A stretch of 64,000 nt of DNA from DOZZ01 sp963792655 (GTDB lineage Bacteria > Acidobacteriota > Terriglobia > Bryobacterales > Bryobacteraceae). Every line of letters begins with the position of its first letter. Position 1 is the first letter of the stretch. The position numbers were made by a program, and so were the translations under genes. The stretch spans positions 210,873 through 274,872 of the forward strand of contig CAWBWU010000009.1 of NCBI GenBank assembly GCA_963792655.1, written 5' to 3'. The notes under the pieces are model-generated. The model was not told the DNA's origin. It ran no database searches and saw only the letters and a list, made by a program, of their open reading frames with translations. Below, piece after piece: positions 53,463 through 62,264 of this stretch.

Positions 53463-53685
53463 GCCCAGGCTGCGGGGCAGGTCGGCTGCAGCTTCAGGTC
53501 GGGTGGAAAGCTCGCCAGGAATAGTTCAGACTACTACTTCTGCGCGGATAATCTACGCTCGGCGTGAGACAATAGCAGAAACGTTTCAGGGAAACACCGG
53601 TACCGTTCGTAAGTTGCAAGTTTTACGTGCCTTTACTCACCGTCCCGGTTACCTTTCAGGAAAGTTGTCCGCCATCTCTACTTAC
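53463..53685. other. Divergent intergenic region with a weak promoter
   Basis: TTCAGA at 53525-53530 and GATAAT at 53547-53552, 16 bp apart, could drive the rightward glycine-rich protein gene. The left part probably holds the true N-terminus of the permease. Nothing else recognised. Confidence 0.35.
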
Positions 53686-54975
53686 ATGCGTCACATATTT
53701 GTGTTTCCGATGTTCTGCGCGGCTTTAGCGACTATTGCGCCTGCTGCCGCTCTGCAGGACGCTCCTGCTGCGGCGAAGGTCGCGGCAGTTACTCGTGTTA
53801 CCGGCGAAGTAACGGCGGTGAGCGCGTCGGAGATTACGGTCAAAACAGATGCGGGCACGCCTGCGACGTTCAAGCTCGGGCCGTCAACTTCGTTCCTGCG
53901 CGTTTCGCCCGGCGAGAAAGATCTGACCAAGGCCACGCGCATCACGCCCACTGAGATTGGCGTTGGCGACCGCGTGCTGGCGCGCATTCCGAATGCGCCC
54001 GAAGGACAACCAGCGAACCCCGCGCGGCTGGTCTACCTGATGAACAAGGCGGAGCTGGCCAAGCATCAGGAGACGAGCCGCGGCGAATGGCAGAAGCGCG
54101 GCGTAGCGGGCAAGGTCGACTCGGTCGATGCATCAGGGCAGAGTTTCTCCATTAAGGTGCAAACTCCCACGGGTCTGAAAGACTTCACAGTGCAGGCTTC
54201 GGCGAAGACGAACTTCCGCCGCTACGCGACTGACTCGATCCGCTTCAGCGATGCAAAGCCCAGCACCTTCGCCGATGTAAAGGCCGGCGACAACATCCGA
54301 GTTCTCGGCGACCGCAATGCCGAGGGTACGTCGATCGCCGCAGAGGAAGTGGTGTCCGGCACGTTCCGCAACATCGCGGGCACAATCATTGCGATCGACG
54401 CGGAAAAGGGCGAACTGCGGGTCAACGATCTGCAAACGAAAAAGCCCATCACTGTCAAAATCACTGCTGATACGTCTTTGAAGAAACTGCCGTTGATGAT
54501 GGCGACGATGATGGCGCGCAGCCGGAATGGTGCGGCTGGCGGTCCTGGCGCAGGTGGTCCGGGAGCGGGTGGCCCGGGAGCAGGTGGCCCGCCGGCTGGA
54601 GGTGACTTTGCTGGCCGTGGCGCCGGAGCTCCTCGCGGTCCCGGCGGTCCTGGTGCTCCAGGCGCAGGCCGGCCGGCAGGCGCACCGGGTGCAGGCGCGG
54701 GCTCTCCTGATGGCGCTGGCGGATTCGGTGGCGGCCAACGCGCACCGGGTGGCCGCGACTTTCAGCAGATGCTGGAGCGCGTACCGGCGATCACCGTGGC
54801 CGATCTGAAACCGGGCGATGCGCTGATCATTTCGGGCACCGGCGGCGCTGATGCGAACTCCACCCTCGCCGTCACTGTAATGGCTGGTGTTGAGCCGCTC
54901 TTGACGGCTTCGCCCACCGGACAATCGGTGCTGAACGGCTCCTGGAATTTCGGCGAGGTCGGACTTCCTCAGTAA
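53686..54975 (+). CDS. Secreted DUF5666-like protein with glycine-rich domain
   Basis: About 429 residues from ATG 53686, with a signal peptide (FVFPMFCAALATIAPAAALQ). Two or three OB-like repeats of the DUF5666 type follow: VTRVTGEVTAVSASEITVKT, GVAGKVDSVDASGQSFSIKV, IAGTIIAIDAEKGELRVNDL, each followed by a 'D.....ADV.AGD.IRV.G' strand pair. From about 280 to 360 comes a Gly/Ala/Pro-rich stretch built on GAGGP repeats. The end has TVADLKPGDALIISGTGG. It lies 50 bp before the third Oar-like gene, which carries a similar glycine-rich loop. Start codon uncertain; TTG 53665 has a better ribosome binding site. Confidence 0.7.
   Translation: MRHIFVFPMFCAALATIAPAAALQDAPAAAKVAAVTRVTGEVTAVSASEITVKTDAGTPATFKLGPSTSFLRVSPGEKDLTKATRITPTEIGVGDRVLARIPNAPEGQPANPARLVYLMNKAELAKHQETSRGEWQKRGVAGKVDSVDASGQSFSIKVQTPTGLKDFTVQASAKTNFRRYATDSIRFSDAKPSTFADVKAGDNIRVLGDRNAEGTSIAAEEVVSGTFRNIAGTIIAIDAEKGELRVNDLQTKKPITVKITADTSLKKLPLMMATMMARSRNGAAGGPGAGGPGAGGPGAGGPPAGGDFAGRGAGAPRGPGGPGAPGAGRPAGAPGAGAGSPDGAGGFGGGQRAPGGRDFQQMLERVPAITVADLKPGDALIISGTGGADANSTLAVTVMAGVEPLLTASPTGQSVLNGSWNFGEVGLPQ
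54550..54594 (+). repeat. Three 15-bp tandem repeats coding AGGPG
   Basis: Units GCAGGTGGTCCGGGA, GCGGGTGGCCCGGGA and a last GCAGGTGGCCCGCCG variant. They are part of the glycine-rich segment of the secreted protein and differ at third positions, so they are old or selected as protein. Confidence 0.6.
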
Positions 54976-55027
54976 GAAGTCCGCCGGCCCAACAAAATTG
55001 TTTTTATACCTGACGAAAAGGATTGGA

Positions 55028-58000
55028 ATGTCTTTGCGACGCTCTTTCTGTTTGCTGTTGATGATGTTCACGATGATGTGCACCGCCGGGGCGCTGATGG
55101 CGCAGCAGGGCGTGATTAAAGGAACGCTTACCGACGATTCGGGCGCGGCTATTCCGGGCGCCGCGGTGTCGGCAACCGGCCAGGGGGTCACGCGCACTGC
55201 GGAAACGGACATTCAGGGCTCGTATACCCTGAATGGCCTGCCGCCCGGAAACTACAACGTCGTCGCGAACCACGTCGGGTTTGCGCAGTTCGGCGCGAAG
55301 CTGACGGTACTCGCAGGCCGTCCGATGACGCTCAACATGGCGATGAAGCTCGAGACGTCGAAGCAGGAAGTCACCGTCGAAGGCGAGGCTGTAGGAACGG
55401 TCAGCGTCGACGCGACCCAGAATGCCGGACAGTTGGTGCTGCGTCAGGAAGAGATCGACGCGCTGCCGGATGACCCGGACGATCTCGCGAGCGATCTGCA
55501 AGCACTCGCCGGTCCGTCGGCAGGTCCGAACGGTGGGCAGATCTTCATCGACGGCTTCACTGGTGGCCGCCTGCCCCCGAAGGAATCCATCCGCGAGATT
55601 CGCATCAACCAGAACCCCTTCTCCTCTGAGTTCGACCGCGTCGGTTTCGGGCGCATCGAGATCCTCACCAAGCCCGGCACCGACAAGTTCCGCGGCCAGG
55701 CGTTCTTCAACGATAGTGAAAAGGCTTTCGACGCACGCAACCCGTATTCGGCAATCTTCCCGGATTTTGCTTCGCGCCAGTTCGGCGGTAACGTCAGCGG
55801 CTCGATCAACAAGCGGTCGTCGTACTTCATCGACTTCGAACGCCGCAACATCACAGACGCTTCCGTCGCGAACGGCACCACGCTCGATAGCTCTTTCAAC
55901 ATCATTCCTTTCTCGCTGTCTACACTTCAGCCGCAGCATCGCACCACGGTGAGCCCGCGCGTCGATTATCAGATCAACGCGAATAACACGCTGGTGATGC
56001 GCTACGCCTATGAGCGCAACGACCAGCTCAATGCGGGACTGGGCTTTTTCGATCTCGCCTCGCGCGGCAACAACTACTCCGAACAGGAGCACCAGATTTC
56101 ACTCACCGAGACGGCCGTAATCGGCGCGCATACAATCAACGAAACGCGCTTCCGCTTCGAGAACAACGACACCGGACAAACCGCGATCAGCAATCTGCCG
56201 GGTATCCAGGTGTCGGCTGCGTTCTCGGCCGGCGGCTCGGGCGTGGGCATCAGCGACTCGCGCGACCGCAACTACGAACTGCAGAACTACACGTCGGTCT
56301 CGCACGGCGCGCATTCGTTCAAGTACGGAATTCGCCTGCGTGTCGATAACATCTCATCGCTCTCGCCTTCGAACTTCAACGGCAATTACAGCTTCCAGGG
56401 CAGCCTGGGACCGGCGCTCGACGCAAACAACAACGCGTCCGATGCAGCCATCGCGGCTTGCACTTCGCTGCCGCGGCCCACGCCCGACCCTTGTGCGCTG
56501 AGCTCGATCGAGCAGTATCGCCGCTCGCTCTTGTTTGCGCAACTCGGCTACTCGCCCGCGCGCATCCGCCAGCTTGGCGGTGGAGTTTCGCAGTTCTCGA
56601 TTTCGGGTGGCGCTCCGCTGCAAGGCATCACGCAGTATGACGAAGGTATCTTCTTCCAGGACGACTGGCGCGTGAAGCCGAACCTGACCCTCAGCCTGGG
56701 TCTGCGTTATGAGCTGCAGAACAACATCAGCGACTGGCGCGACATTGCACCCCGTATCGGTATCGCCTGGTCGCCTGACTCGCATGGCGGCAAGCCTGGC
56801 AAGACTGTGATTCGCGCCGGCTCCGGTATCTTCTATGATCGCGTCGGCTACTCGCTCACGCTTGCGGCGCTGCGCTTCAACGGCGTGAACGAACAGCGCT
56901 ATGTCATCAACTGCGCACGCGCCGGTTCGCCTTCAAGCGTTTGCGATGCGACGAACTTCACAACCGTTCCGAGCATCGCTACGCTTGCGGGTGGTCTGAC
57001 GGCTCAGACGCTGCAGGAAGTCGATCCTTCGATCCGCGCGCCGTACCTGATCCAAAGCGCGTTCGGCGTCGAACGCCAACTGCCGCGCAACACGAGCGTC
57101 GCCGTCAACTATTCGAACTCGCATGGCGTCCATGAACTGCTGACGCGCAACATCAACGCACCGCTGCCTGGTACGACCAGCGTGCTGAATCCGTATGGCG
57201 TGCAGCCGTTCGGTACCGGCAACCTTTATCAGTACGAGTCCGATGGTGTGCTGAATCAGAACCAGCTCATCTTCAACACCAACACTCGCTTCAGCCGGAA
57301 CGCTTCGTTCTTCGGCTTCTACGTGCTGAACTTCGCCAACAGTAACGCCGACGGCGTGGGCAGCTTCCCGAGTAATCAGTACGACACGCGTCTGGACTAT
57401 GGCCGCTCCGGTCAGGACATCCGGCACCGCTACGTCATCGGCGGTTCGATCACGGCGAAGTGGAACATTCGCCTGAGCCCCTTTATTAACGGAAGATCGG
57501 GCGCTCCGTACAACATCACCACGGGTCAGGACATCAACGGCGACTCGGTCTTCACCGACCGGCCGGCATTGATCGCTGGCTGCACTGCGATCGTGCGGGC
57601 GTGCTTCAACACAACGCCCGGTCCGAACGATGTGCTGATCCCGCGCAACTTTGCAACGGGCCCGTCGCAATTCACGGTCAACCTGCGGCTGAGCAAGACC
57701 TGGGGCTTCGGCGAAGTCAAAGGCGGCCCGGGTGGCCCCGGCGGAGCTGACGGCGGCATGCGCGCTCCTGGCGGTGGCTTTGGTGGCGGTATGGGCGGAC
57801 CCGGCGGACGCGGCGGCGGTGGCCCGCGCGGCGGCGGCTTCGGCGGCGGTGAAGGCAGCACCAATCACCGTTACAACATGACGTTCACGGCCAATGCGCG
57901 CAATCTGTTCAACACGAACAATCCGGGCAACCCGATCAGTGTTCTGAGCTCGCCGTTGTTCGGCACCTCGAACAGCCTTGCCGGTGGCTTCGGACCGGGC

Positions 58001-58054
58001 GGTACGTCGGTGACGAACCGTCGTCTCGAACTCGGTCTGCGCTTCGCGTTCTAA
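55028..58054 (+). CDS. Oar-like TonB-dependent-type outer-membrane protein with glycine-rich loop
   Basis: 1,008 residues from ATG 55028, which has AAGGA five bp upstream; the 54998 start lacks one. Signal peptide to about ALMAQQ, carboxypeptidase-regulatory domain (GVIKGTLTDDSGAAIPGAAV), plug region (VTVEGEAVGTVSVDATQNAG, IFIDGFTGGRLPPKESIREI), barrel (FDRVGFGRIEILTKPGTDKF, RIGIAWSPDSHGGKPGKTVI). Near residues 898-943 a loop of GGPGGPGG and GGGFGGG repeats enters between strands. Ends RRLELGLRFAF, an aromatic terminus. Probably co-transcribed with the glycine-rich secreted protein. Confidence 0.9.
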   Translation: MSLRRSFCLLLMMFTMMCTAGALMAQQGVIKGTLTDDSGAAIPGAAVSATGQGVTRTAETDIQGSYTLNGLPPGNYNVVANHVGFAQFGAKLTVLAGRPMTLNMAMKLETSKQEVTVEGEAVGTVSVDATQNAGQLVLRQEEIDALPDDPDDLASDLQALAGPSAGPNGGQIFIDGFTGGRLPPKESIREIRINQNPFSSEFDRVGFGRIEILTKPGTDKFRGQAFFNDSEKAFDARNPYSAIFPDFASRQFGGNVSGSINKRSSYFIDFERRNITDASVANGTTLDSSFNIIPFSLSTLQPQHRTTVSPRVDYQINANNTLVMRYAYERNDQLNAGLGFFDLASRGNNYSEQEHQISLTETAVIGAHTINETRFRFENNDTGQTAISNLPGIQVSAAFSAGGSGVGISDSRDRNYELQNYTSVSHGAHSFKYGIRLRVDNISSLSPSNFNGNYSFQGSLGPALDANNNASDAAIAACTSLPRPTPDPCALSSIEQYRRSLLFAQLGYSPARIRQLGGGVSQFSISGGAPLQGITQYDEGIFFQDDWRVKPNLTLSLGLRYELQNNISDWRDIAPRIGIAWSPDSHGGKPGKTVIRAGSGIFYDRVGYSLTLAALRFNGVNEQRYVINCARAGSPSSVCDATNFTTVPSIATLAGGLTAQTLQEVDPSIRAPYLIQSAFGVERQLPRNTSVAVNYSNSHGVHELLTRNINAPLPGTTSVLNPYGVQPFGTGNLYQYESDGVLNQNQLIFNTNTRFSRNASFFGFYVLNFANSNADGVGSFPSNQYDTRLDYGRSGQDIRHRYVIGGSITAKWNIRLSPFINGRSGAPYNITTGQDINGDSVFTDRPALIAGCTAIVRACFNTTPGPNDVLIPRNFATGPSQFTVNLRLSKTWGFGEVKGGPGGPGGADGGMRAPGGGFGGGMGGPGGRGGGGPRGGGFGGGEGSTNHRYNMTFTANARNLFNTNNPGNPISVLSSPLFGTSNSLAGGFGPGGTSVTNRRLELGLRFAF

Positions 58055-58061
58055 AACCGAG

Positions 58062-58081
58062 AGGGCCGGGAAACCGGCCCT
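58062..58081. terminator. GAAA-tetraloop hairpin between convergent genes
   Basis: AGGGCCGG-GAAA-CCGGCCCT, eight perfect GC-rich pairs closed by a GNRA tetraloop, seven bp after the Oar-like stop. It lies immediately before the stop of the convergent lactate permease gene and can serve both strands. The T tract is only three bases on the + strand. Confidence 0.75.
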
Positions 58082-59686
58082 TTACGGCGTCCACTGCTGG
58101 AGCACGTACGCGTAGGCAAGTACGATCAAGCCAATGACGCTAGCCAGAAAAATGCTGTGCATCAGCGTGAATTGAAACAAGCGGCTTTCCTGTTGCCGCT
58201 TGAGTCCGGTGGCTGCTGAAGCCACCGCCACGCTGGTCAAACTGATCATCTTCCCCATCACCCCGCCACTCGAATTCGATGCTGCCATCAGCACCGGATT
58301 CATCCCCAACCGATTCGCACTCACTACCTGCAAATATCCGAATAGCGCGTTGGCCGACGTGTCGCTTCCGGTAAGAAACACTCCCAGCCATCCCAGCAGC
58401 GCGCTGAAGAAAGGAAACGCTGCGCCGGTTGCGGCAAAGGCCAAGCCAAGCGTGGCCGTCGCGCCCGAGTAGTTCATCAGGAACGCTAACCCCAGCACGC
58501 ATGCGAGCGTGAACTCAGCGCGCATTAATTGACGCGCGGTATTGCCCAGGACGCGAAAGAAGCGCGCAAAGCCAATGCGCAACACGGCTGCCGCCGCAAT
58601 TGCTGCAAAGAAACACGCCGTTCCCGACGCCGCCAGCCAGTTCCAGGTGAACAGCGCAGCATAGGGTGCCGGAGTCCGCACCACCGGGGGCATGCGCTGG
58701 ATCTGATTGTGCAGCGCGGGCCAGGGAACCATCACGGTCACCTTCTGCAGCGAGCGCGCGATTGGCTGGTATCCCCAGAGCAGTACGAACACGACGAGCA
58801 ACACGTACGGGCTCCAGGCCAGCATGACTTTCCGTGCGACCAGTGTTGTCTCGCGTGCCGGTTCGGCTGCGGTATCTTTCGGCTTCCAGACGCGGAACAG
58901 CACCACCAGCGCGAGCATCGCCGCCAGTGACGCCAGAATGTCGGTCAGCTCCGGACCGATGAAGTTCGATACCAGGAACTGCGTTCCGGCGAACGCGATG
59001 CCGCACAACGCGGCCGCCGGAAGCACGCCCATCAGCCCCTTCCAGCCGCCCATCACCAGAATCAGGTAAGCCGGAATGAATAGCGAGACCGGCGCGCAGA
59101 TCCGTCCCACTCCAGCGCTTAACCGATCGAGGGGCAGGGAAGTGATCGCCGCCAGCGTGGTCAGTGGGATTCCGATGGAGCCGAACGCCACCGGCGCGGT
59201 ATTGGCCAGCAGACAGATTGCCGCGGCATAGAAGGGCTCAAAGCCGAGGCCCGTCAACATCGCTGCGGCAACCGCGACGGGCGTCCCGAATCCCGCGGCG
59301 CCTTCGAGAAACGCTCCAAACGCGAAGGCGACCAGCAGCGCCTGCAGCCGGCGGTCGTGAGTGAGCGCGCCCACCGAGGTCTTCAGCACTTCAAACTGGC
59401 CGGTTTCGACAGTCAGGTTGTAAAGGAAGATCGCGCTGAACACGATCCAGCCGATGGGAAACAGCCCGAACGCCGCGCCGTAGGTGATGGCGCCCATCAT
59501 CTGAGCGGCGGGCATCCGGTACGCAAACGCTGCGGTCAGGATCGCGGCTCCGAGCCCGGCAGACGCCGCCAGCCAGGCAGGTTTGCGCAGCACGCCGATG
59601 AGCAGCATCAATACAAAGACCGGAGCCGCAGCCACCGTCGCTGAGGCGGGCAGATTTCCCAATGGAAGATAGTTGTGCTGCCACAT
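58082..59686 (-). CDS. lctP: L-lactate permease family transporter
   Basis: 534 residues, 12 or more membrane helices. The LctP family is identified by GAFLEGAAGFGTPVAVAAAM, LANTAPVAFGSIGIPLTTLA, and near the end GVFLTGSDTSANALFGYLQV and AASNSSGGVMGKMISLTSVA. The family imports lactate or glycolate with protons. No lactate dehydrogenase gene is near, and no regulator, so the physiological substrate is open. Confidence 0.9.
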   Translation of the reverse strand: MWQHNYLPLGNLPASATVAAAPVFVLMLLIGVLRKPAWLAASAGLGAAILTAAFAYRMPAAQMMGAITYGAAFGLFPIGWIVFSAIFLYNLTVETGQFEVLKTSVGALTHDRRLQALLVAFAFGAFLEGAAGFGTPVAVAAAMLTGLGFEPFYAAAICLLANTAPVAFGSIGIPLTTLAAITSLPLDRLSAGVGRICAPVSLFIPAYLILVMGGWKGLMGVLPAAALCGIAFAGTQFLVSNFIGPELTDILASLAAMLALVVLFRVWKPKDTAAEPARETTLVARKVMLAWSPYVLLVVFVLLWGYQPIARSLQKVTVMVPWPALHNQIQRMPPVVRTPAPYAALFTWNWLAASGTACFFAAIAAAAVLRIGFARFFRVLGNTARQLMRAEFTLACVLGLAFLMNYSGATATLGLAFAATGAAFPFFSALLGWLGVFLTGSDTSANALFGYLQVVSANRLGMNPVLMAASNSSGGVMGKMISLTSVAVASAATGLKRQQESRLFQFTLMHSIFLASVIGLIVLAYAYVLQQWTP

Positions 59687-59803
59687 GGTCAGCGGATCAT
59701 ATCATTGGGCGGCCGCGGTCCCCTGCTATGTGCCATGCAAGGCACTTGATGAACTTGCTGTTGCTTGCGGGGAGGATACCCGACGGTGGCCGTTCGCTCG
59801 AAA

Positions 59804-60127
59804 TCAGTCCACGGGACCGCGAACATGGATTACATCGCCTGGTTTGATTGTTGCTACTGCATTTTGCAACTGTGGGTAGAGCGGTCGATAGAAGGTGATT
59901 TTGTTCCGCGCTGCATGAATGATGATGATGCCGAACGACAATGACTGAAGATCGTGCTCGTGTTCGAATCCCCGGTCGGCGGTGATGAACACATCACACG
60001 TTATTTGCTTCACCAGCACGTGATCTTTCAAGTGTTGCCAGCCTAGATCAAAAAGCGTTTCGACCTGGTGATCAGGGAACGCTTCGGTGAGCCGTGGATC
60101 AATGCAGGCGTCTATAACGACGCGCAT
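59804..60127 (-). CDS. DUF5615 PIN-like protein (putative toxin)
   Basis: 107 residues. PIN-like fold: MRVVIDACIDPRLTEAFPDH with the first acidic residue D6, then VFITADRGFEHEHDL carrying the TADRGF motif of the DUF5615 group. It follows the DUF433 gene, overlapping by 16 bp. DUF433-DUF5615 pairs are predicted toxin-antitoxin modules of the PIN-like superfamily; evidence for toxicity is limited. Confidence 0.8.
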   Translation of the reverse strand: MRVVIDACIDPRLTEAFPDHQVETLFDLGWQHLKDHVLVKQITCDVFITADRGFEHEHDLQSLSFGIIIIHAARNKITFYRPLYPQLQNAVATIKPGDVIHVRGPVD

Positions 60128-60357
60128 GCCAACTGATCAATGGCGATATCGCGGCTAATTTCGAGAAAAGAGAAAACGTGCTGGCGGGGAACGGAGGGGT
60201 AGACAGCCAGAAACTGATCGATGCTCTCGCCGGTTTCCAGAAAGTCGATAAGCGTCTGCACAGGCACTCGCGTGTGCGCGAAACAGGGCGTTCCGTGCAT
60301 GATCTCCTTGTCGATGGTCACCACGCCCGCAAGCGCGCTCGCCTGGTCTGCCGTCAT
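60112..60357 (-). CDS. DUF433 protein (putative antitoxin)
   Basis: 81 residues. The DUF433 core is GVVTIDKEIMHGTPCFAHTR, VPVQTLIDFLETGESIDQFL and YPSVPRQHVFSFLEI, a helix-turn-helix like domain. It has GAAGGAG before the ATG. Probable antitoxin partner and possibly repressor of the pair. The 3' part of the next long frame overlaps this gene in another frame. Confidence 0.82.
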   Translation of the reverse strand: MTADQASALAGVVTIDKEIMHGTPCFAHTRVPVQTLIDFLETGESIDQFLAVYPSVPRQHVFSFLEISRDIAIDQLACASL

Positions 60358-61045
60358 TAGCCTCCTTCATGATAGTTAGAACGCCCTGCACTGCGCAAAC
60401 CGGGCCTAATTGACAGCTCGTTTTGGCGGGGGTACGGCGATTGGACGTGGTGACAGCGGATTGACTGGGGGCTGGTTCGGCGTTTTGGCGTAGCCGGCTC
60501 TCGGCTGGGGTCGCGGGACGGCTTGGATCGGGGTTGGCGATGGCGGGCGGCGGGGTGGGATTTTCTTTTTTGCCAAACGAACCCAGATCTTCGAACTGGC
60601 GCAGTTCTTTCAGGTAGCGGAAGGCGCGCTGGTATTGGCGGGTGAGGCGGGCTGAGTAGCGTTCCAGTTGCGCGATGGTTTCGCTGCGGCTCATGAAGGC
60701 GTTGGCGATGGCCTGGTCGGTGGTGTCGCTTTCGGCCCACTCGCTGGCGTGGTCGTCCATGAGGGTGGTTTCGATGATGTTGAGGCGGCGCAGCTTCCAC
60801 TGGCAGATGGCCATTTCTTCGACGGTCTGGTGCTCGATGTCGCCATTGGGCTGGAACTTGGCGACGTGCTGGTCGAGGAGGGCCTTGAATTCCTTGGGGT
60901 CTTCGTTGTCGAGGACGACGGTGCGGGAGAGCAGGCCATGGCGGATGGCGTTGCGGGAGGAACGCTCCTTGCCGAGGTCGGTGACAGGGCCGCGGGATTT
61001 GGCTCCGTTTTGCTGGGAGGCGAGCTTGCGTTGCGGGGAAGACAT
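60155..61045 (-). CDS. Acidobacterial hypothetical protein ('NGAKSRGPVT' family), 3' end doubtful
   Basis: Starts MSSPQRKLASQQNGAKSRGP, then VTDLGKERSSRNAIRHGLLS; this opening is a hallmark of an abundant family of uncharacterised proteins in Acidobacteria. The middle part is helical (EEMAICQWKLRRLNIIETTL, RYSARLTRQYQRAFRYLKEL), the next part Pro-rich. After about residue 228 the frame runs over the DUF433 start, becomes Arg/Cys/His-rich and is probably not translated product of selection; a natural end near 60400 or a frameshift is likely. ATG 61045 is chosen because the family begins there. Confidence 0.65.
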   Translation of the reverse strand: MSSPQRKLASQQNGAKSRGPVTDLGKERSSRNAIRHGLLSRTVVLDNEDPKEFKALLDQHVAKFQPNGDIEHQTVEEMAICQWKLRRLNIIETTLMDDHASEWAESDTTDQAIANAFMSRSETIAQLERYSARLTRQYQRAFRYLKELRQFEDLGSFGKKENPTPPPAIANPDPSRPATPAESRLRQNAEPAPSQSAVTTSNRRTPAKTSCQLGPVCAVQGVLTIMKEANDGRPGERACGRGDHRQGDHARNALFRAHASACADAYRLSGNRREHRSVSGCLPLRSPPARFLFSRN

Positions 61046-61111
61046 GCTGGGGTGAGGATAGGGGATTGCGAGGGACATCTCGCGCAAATGCGGTGCATGC
61101 TATTGCAGGCG

Positions 61112-61348
61112 ATGGAAATATGTTTGGGAGACGGCGTGACCACTTCGAGCACGCCGGGCACCGGGAGGGCGAGCGAGGGCAAGCAGAAGAATATCCTGAC
61201 CTGGCCCAATCTCCAGCCCTTCCACAACGGCCTCGGCGCGATCACTGATGCTAAGCTGTTCTTCGACTGGCATCAGTTCAACGGATTGTACACGGACACA
61301 TTCTCTGCTCGGGAGGAAGGATACTCTGTCGGCGACAGTGCGGGCTGA
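61112..61348 (+). CDS. Unrecognised 78-residue frame
   Basis: The frame starts MEICLGDGVTTSSTPGTGRA and continues with the protein-like segment KNILTWPNLQPFHNGLGAIT then LFFDWHQFNGLYTDTF. The composition is that of a real protein, but there is no ribosome binding site and no family is recognised. It overlaps the start of the nucleotidyltransferase-like remnant by 11 bp. It may be the tail of a lost gene. Confidence 0.25.
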   Translation: MEICLGDGVTTSSTPGTGRASEGKQKNILTWPNLQPFHNGLGAITDAKLFFDWHQFNGLYTDTFSAREEGYSVGDSAG

Positions 61349-61660
61349 AGAATTCCTGACCCTGCTGGATAAGTCAGACGAGGTGTCGTTCGTTGACGAC
61401 CTGCTAAGTAAACGACCCTGGATTTTCTCATCGGATGCACTATACGGCGATTGGAGGTCATCTGTAGCCAAAGAACTCCTGCTAATCGAGGACAGTATCC
61501 GGGTCGTCGGAAGTGCAGCAACTGGCTTCAGTCTGAGCCCATTAAAACCGTTGCGCCCGTTTAGAGAAAAACGCATGGGCTCCCTAAAACTTCCGATATC
61601 GACGTTGCACTGATTGACCCAAACTGTTTCATAAAAGCCTGGGAAACAAATTGTGTCCGC
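61338..61660 (+). pseudogene. Nucleotidyltransferase-fold fragment, frameshifted
   Basis: From a possible GTG at 61338 the frame reads AEEFLTLLDKSDEVSFVDDL, then LLIEDSIRVVGSAATGFSLS. The sequence then needs one extra A in the A5 run near 61566-61570 to continue as KTSDIDVALIDPNCFIKAW. GSxxxGFSL followed by SDIDVAL is the catalytic pattern of pol-beta-type nucleotidyltransferases found in many antitoxin or defence genes. The rest of the gene is missing or merged with the DUF262-like remnant. Confidence 0.45.
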
Positions 61661-62264
61661 GGAGCGAATCAGGTCTCGCCACTCCTCCGACCAGGAAATC
61701 CGCAACGGAGTGTTTTGGGGGCACCTCTCGGATTTCACGATACCTGCCAATACATTTCTGAGCTGTTCATCGGTCTGATTGCTGGACCGCAAGATGAAGA
61801 AAAGTCTCGACGACTACTACGAAAACTTCGATGGTGCGATGCCCGAGCGCGCAGATTGGGTTAGCCATTTCGAAATCGTGAAGGAATTCATCGGAAACCT
61901 GCTTCCATTACAAGAATTGCGCCAGTGGAGCGGAAAGAGCGACTTCTACACCCTCTTCCTCACGATGGGTCTGAATCTTCGAGCGGCGTAATGTGAACGT
62001 AAGAGAGAAATTAGCAATACGGTCCGCATTGCAGGAGTTTAGAATGCAGGTTGATCAAGCTAAGAAGAAAGACAACACGGTTAATTATGGTGACGAAGTG
62101 AACACCTATGTTGAGGCACGACACGCGCCGCAACGGACCAAGGCCGTCGAGACACGCGAATCAGCATACTAGATTTGCGACTATTGAAAGCCATCGCCTC
62201 GTCGTCCCCAGCGACTGTGCCGGATCGGTCGGCCACAAAGAAAACGTCGGCTGCGAAAAAATGA
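61640..62264 (+). pseudogene. Remnant of a DUF262 (GmrSD-like) protein C-terminal part
   Basis: Pieces in three frames follow the order of a DUF262 C-terminus: SDQEIRNGVFWGHLSDF at 61695-61744, CQYISELFIGLIAGPQD to about 61793, KKSLDDYYENFDGAMPERAD to 61856, RQWSGKSDFYTLFLTMGLNL to 61984, then (one base later) VREKLAIRSALQEFRMQVDQ to 62060 and YVEARH, and finally AATDQGRRDTRISILDLRLL ending at a TGA at 62262-62264. The N-terminal nucleotide-binding part is absent. Frameshifts occur in both directions. Assignment is from remembered motif order only. Confidence 0.45.

Noticed and set aside
54540..54760. Glycine-rich DNA as a CRISPR-like or minisatellite array
   Set aside because: The repeat is a coding GGP/AGGPG pattern with varied third positions and no spacers; no CRISPR array was seen anywhere in the window.
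52464..55212. Frames opposite the permease (52464-53300) and the glycine-rich protein (54133-55212)
   Set aside because: Biased composition, no start signals, and the real genes on the other strand have clear domains.
61100..61792. Leftward 230-codon frame in the right-end island
   Set aside because: It is antisense to fragments with recognisable motifs and has Ser/Arg-rich, non-conserved-looking sequence.
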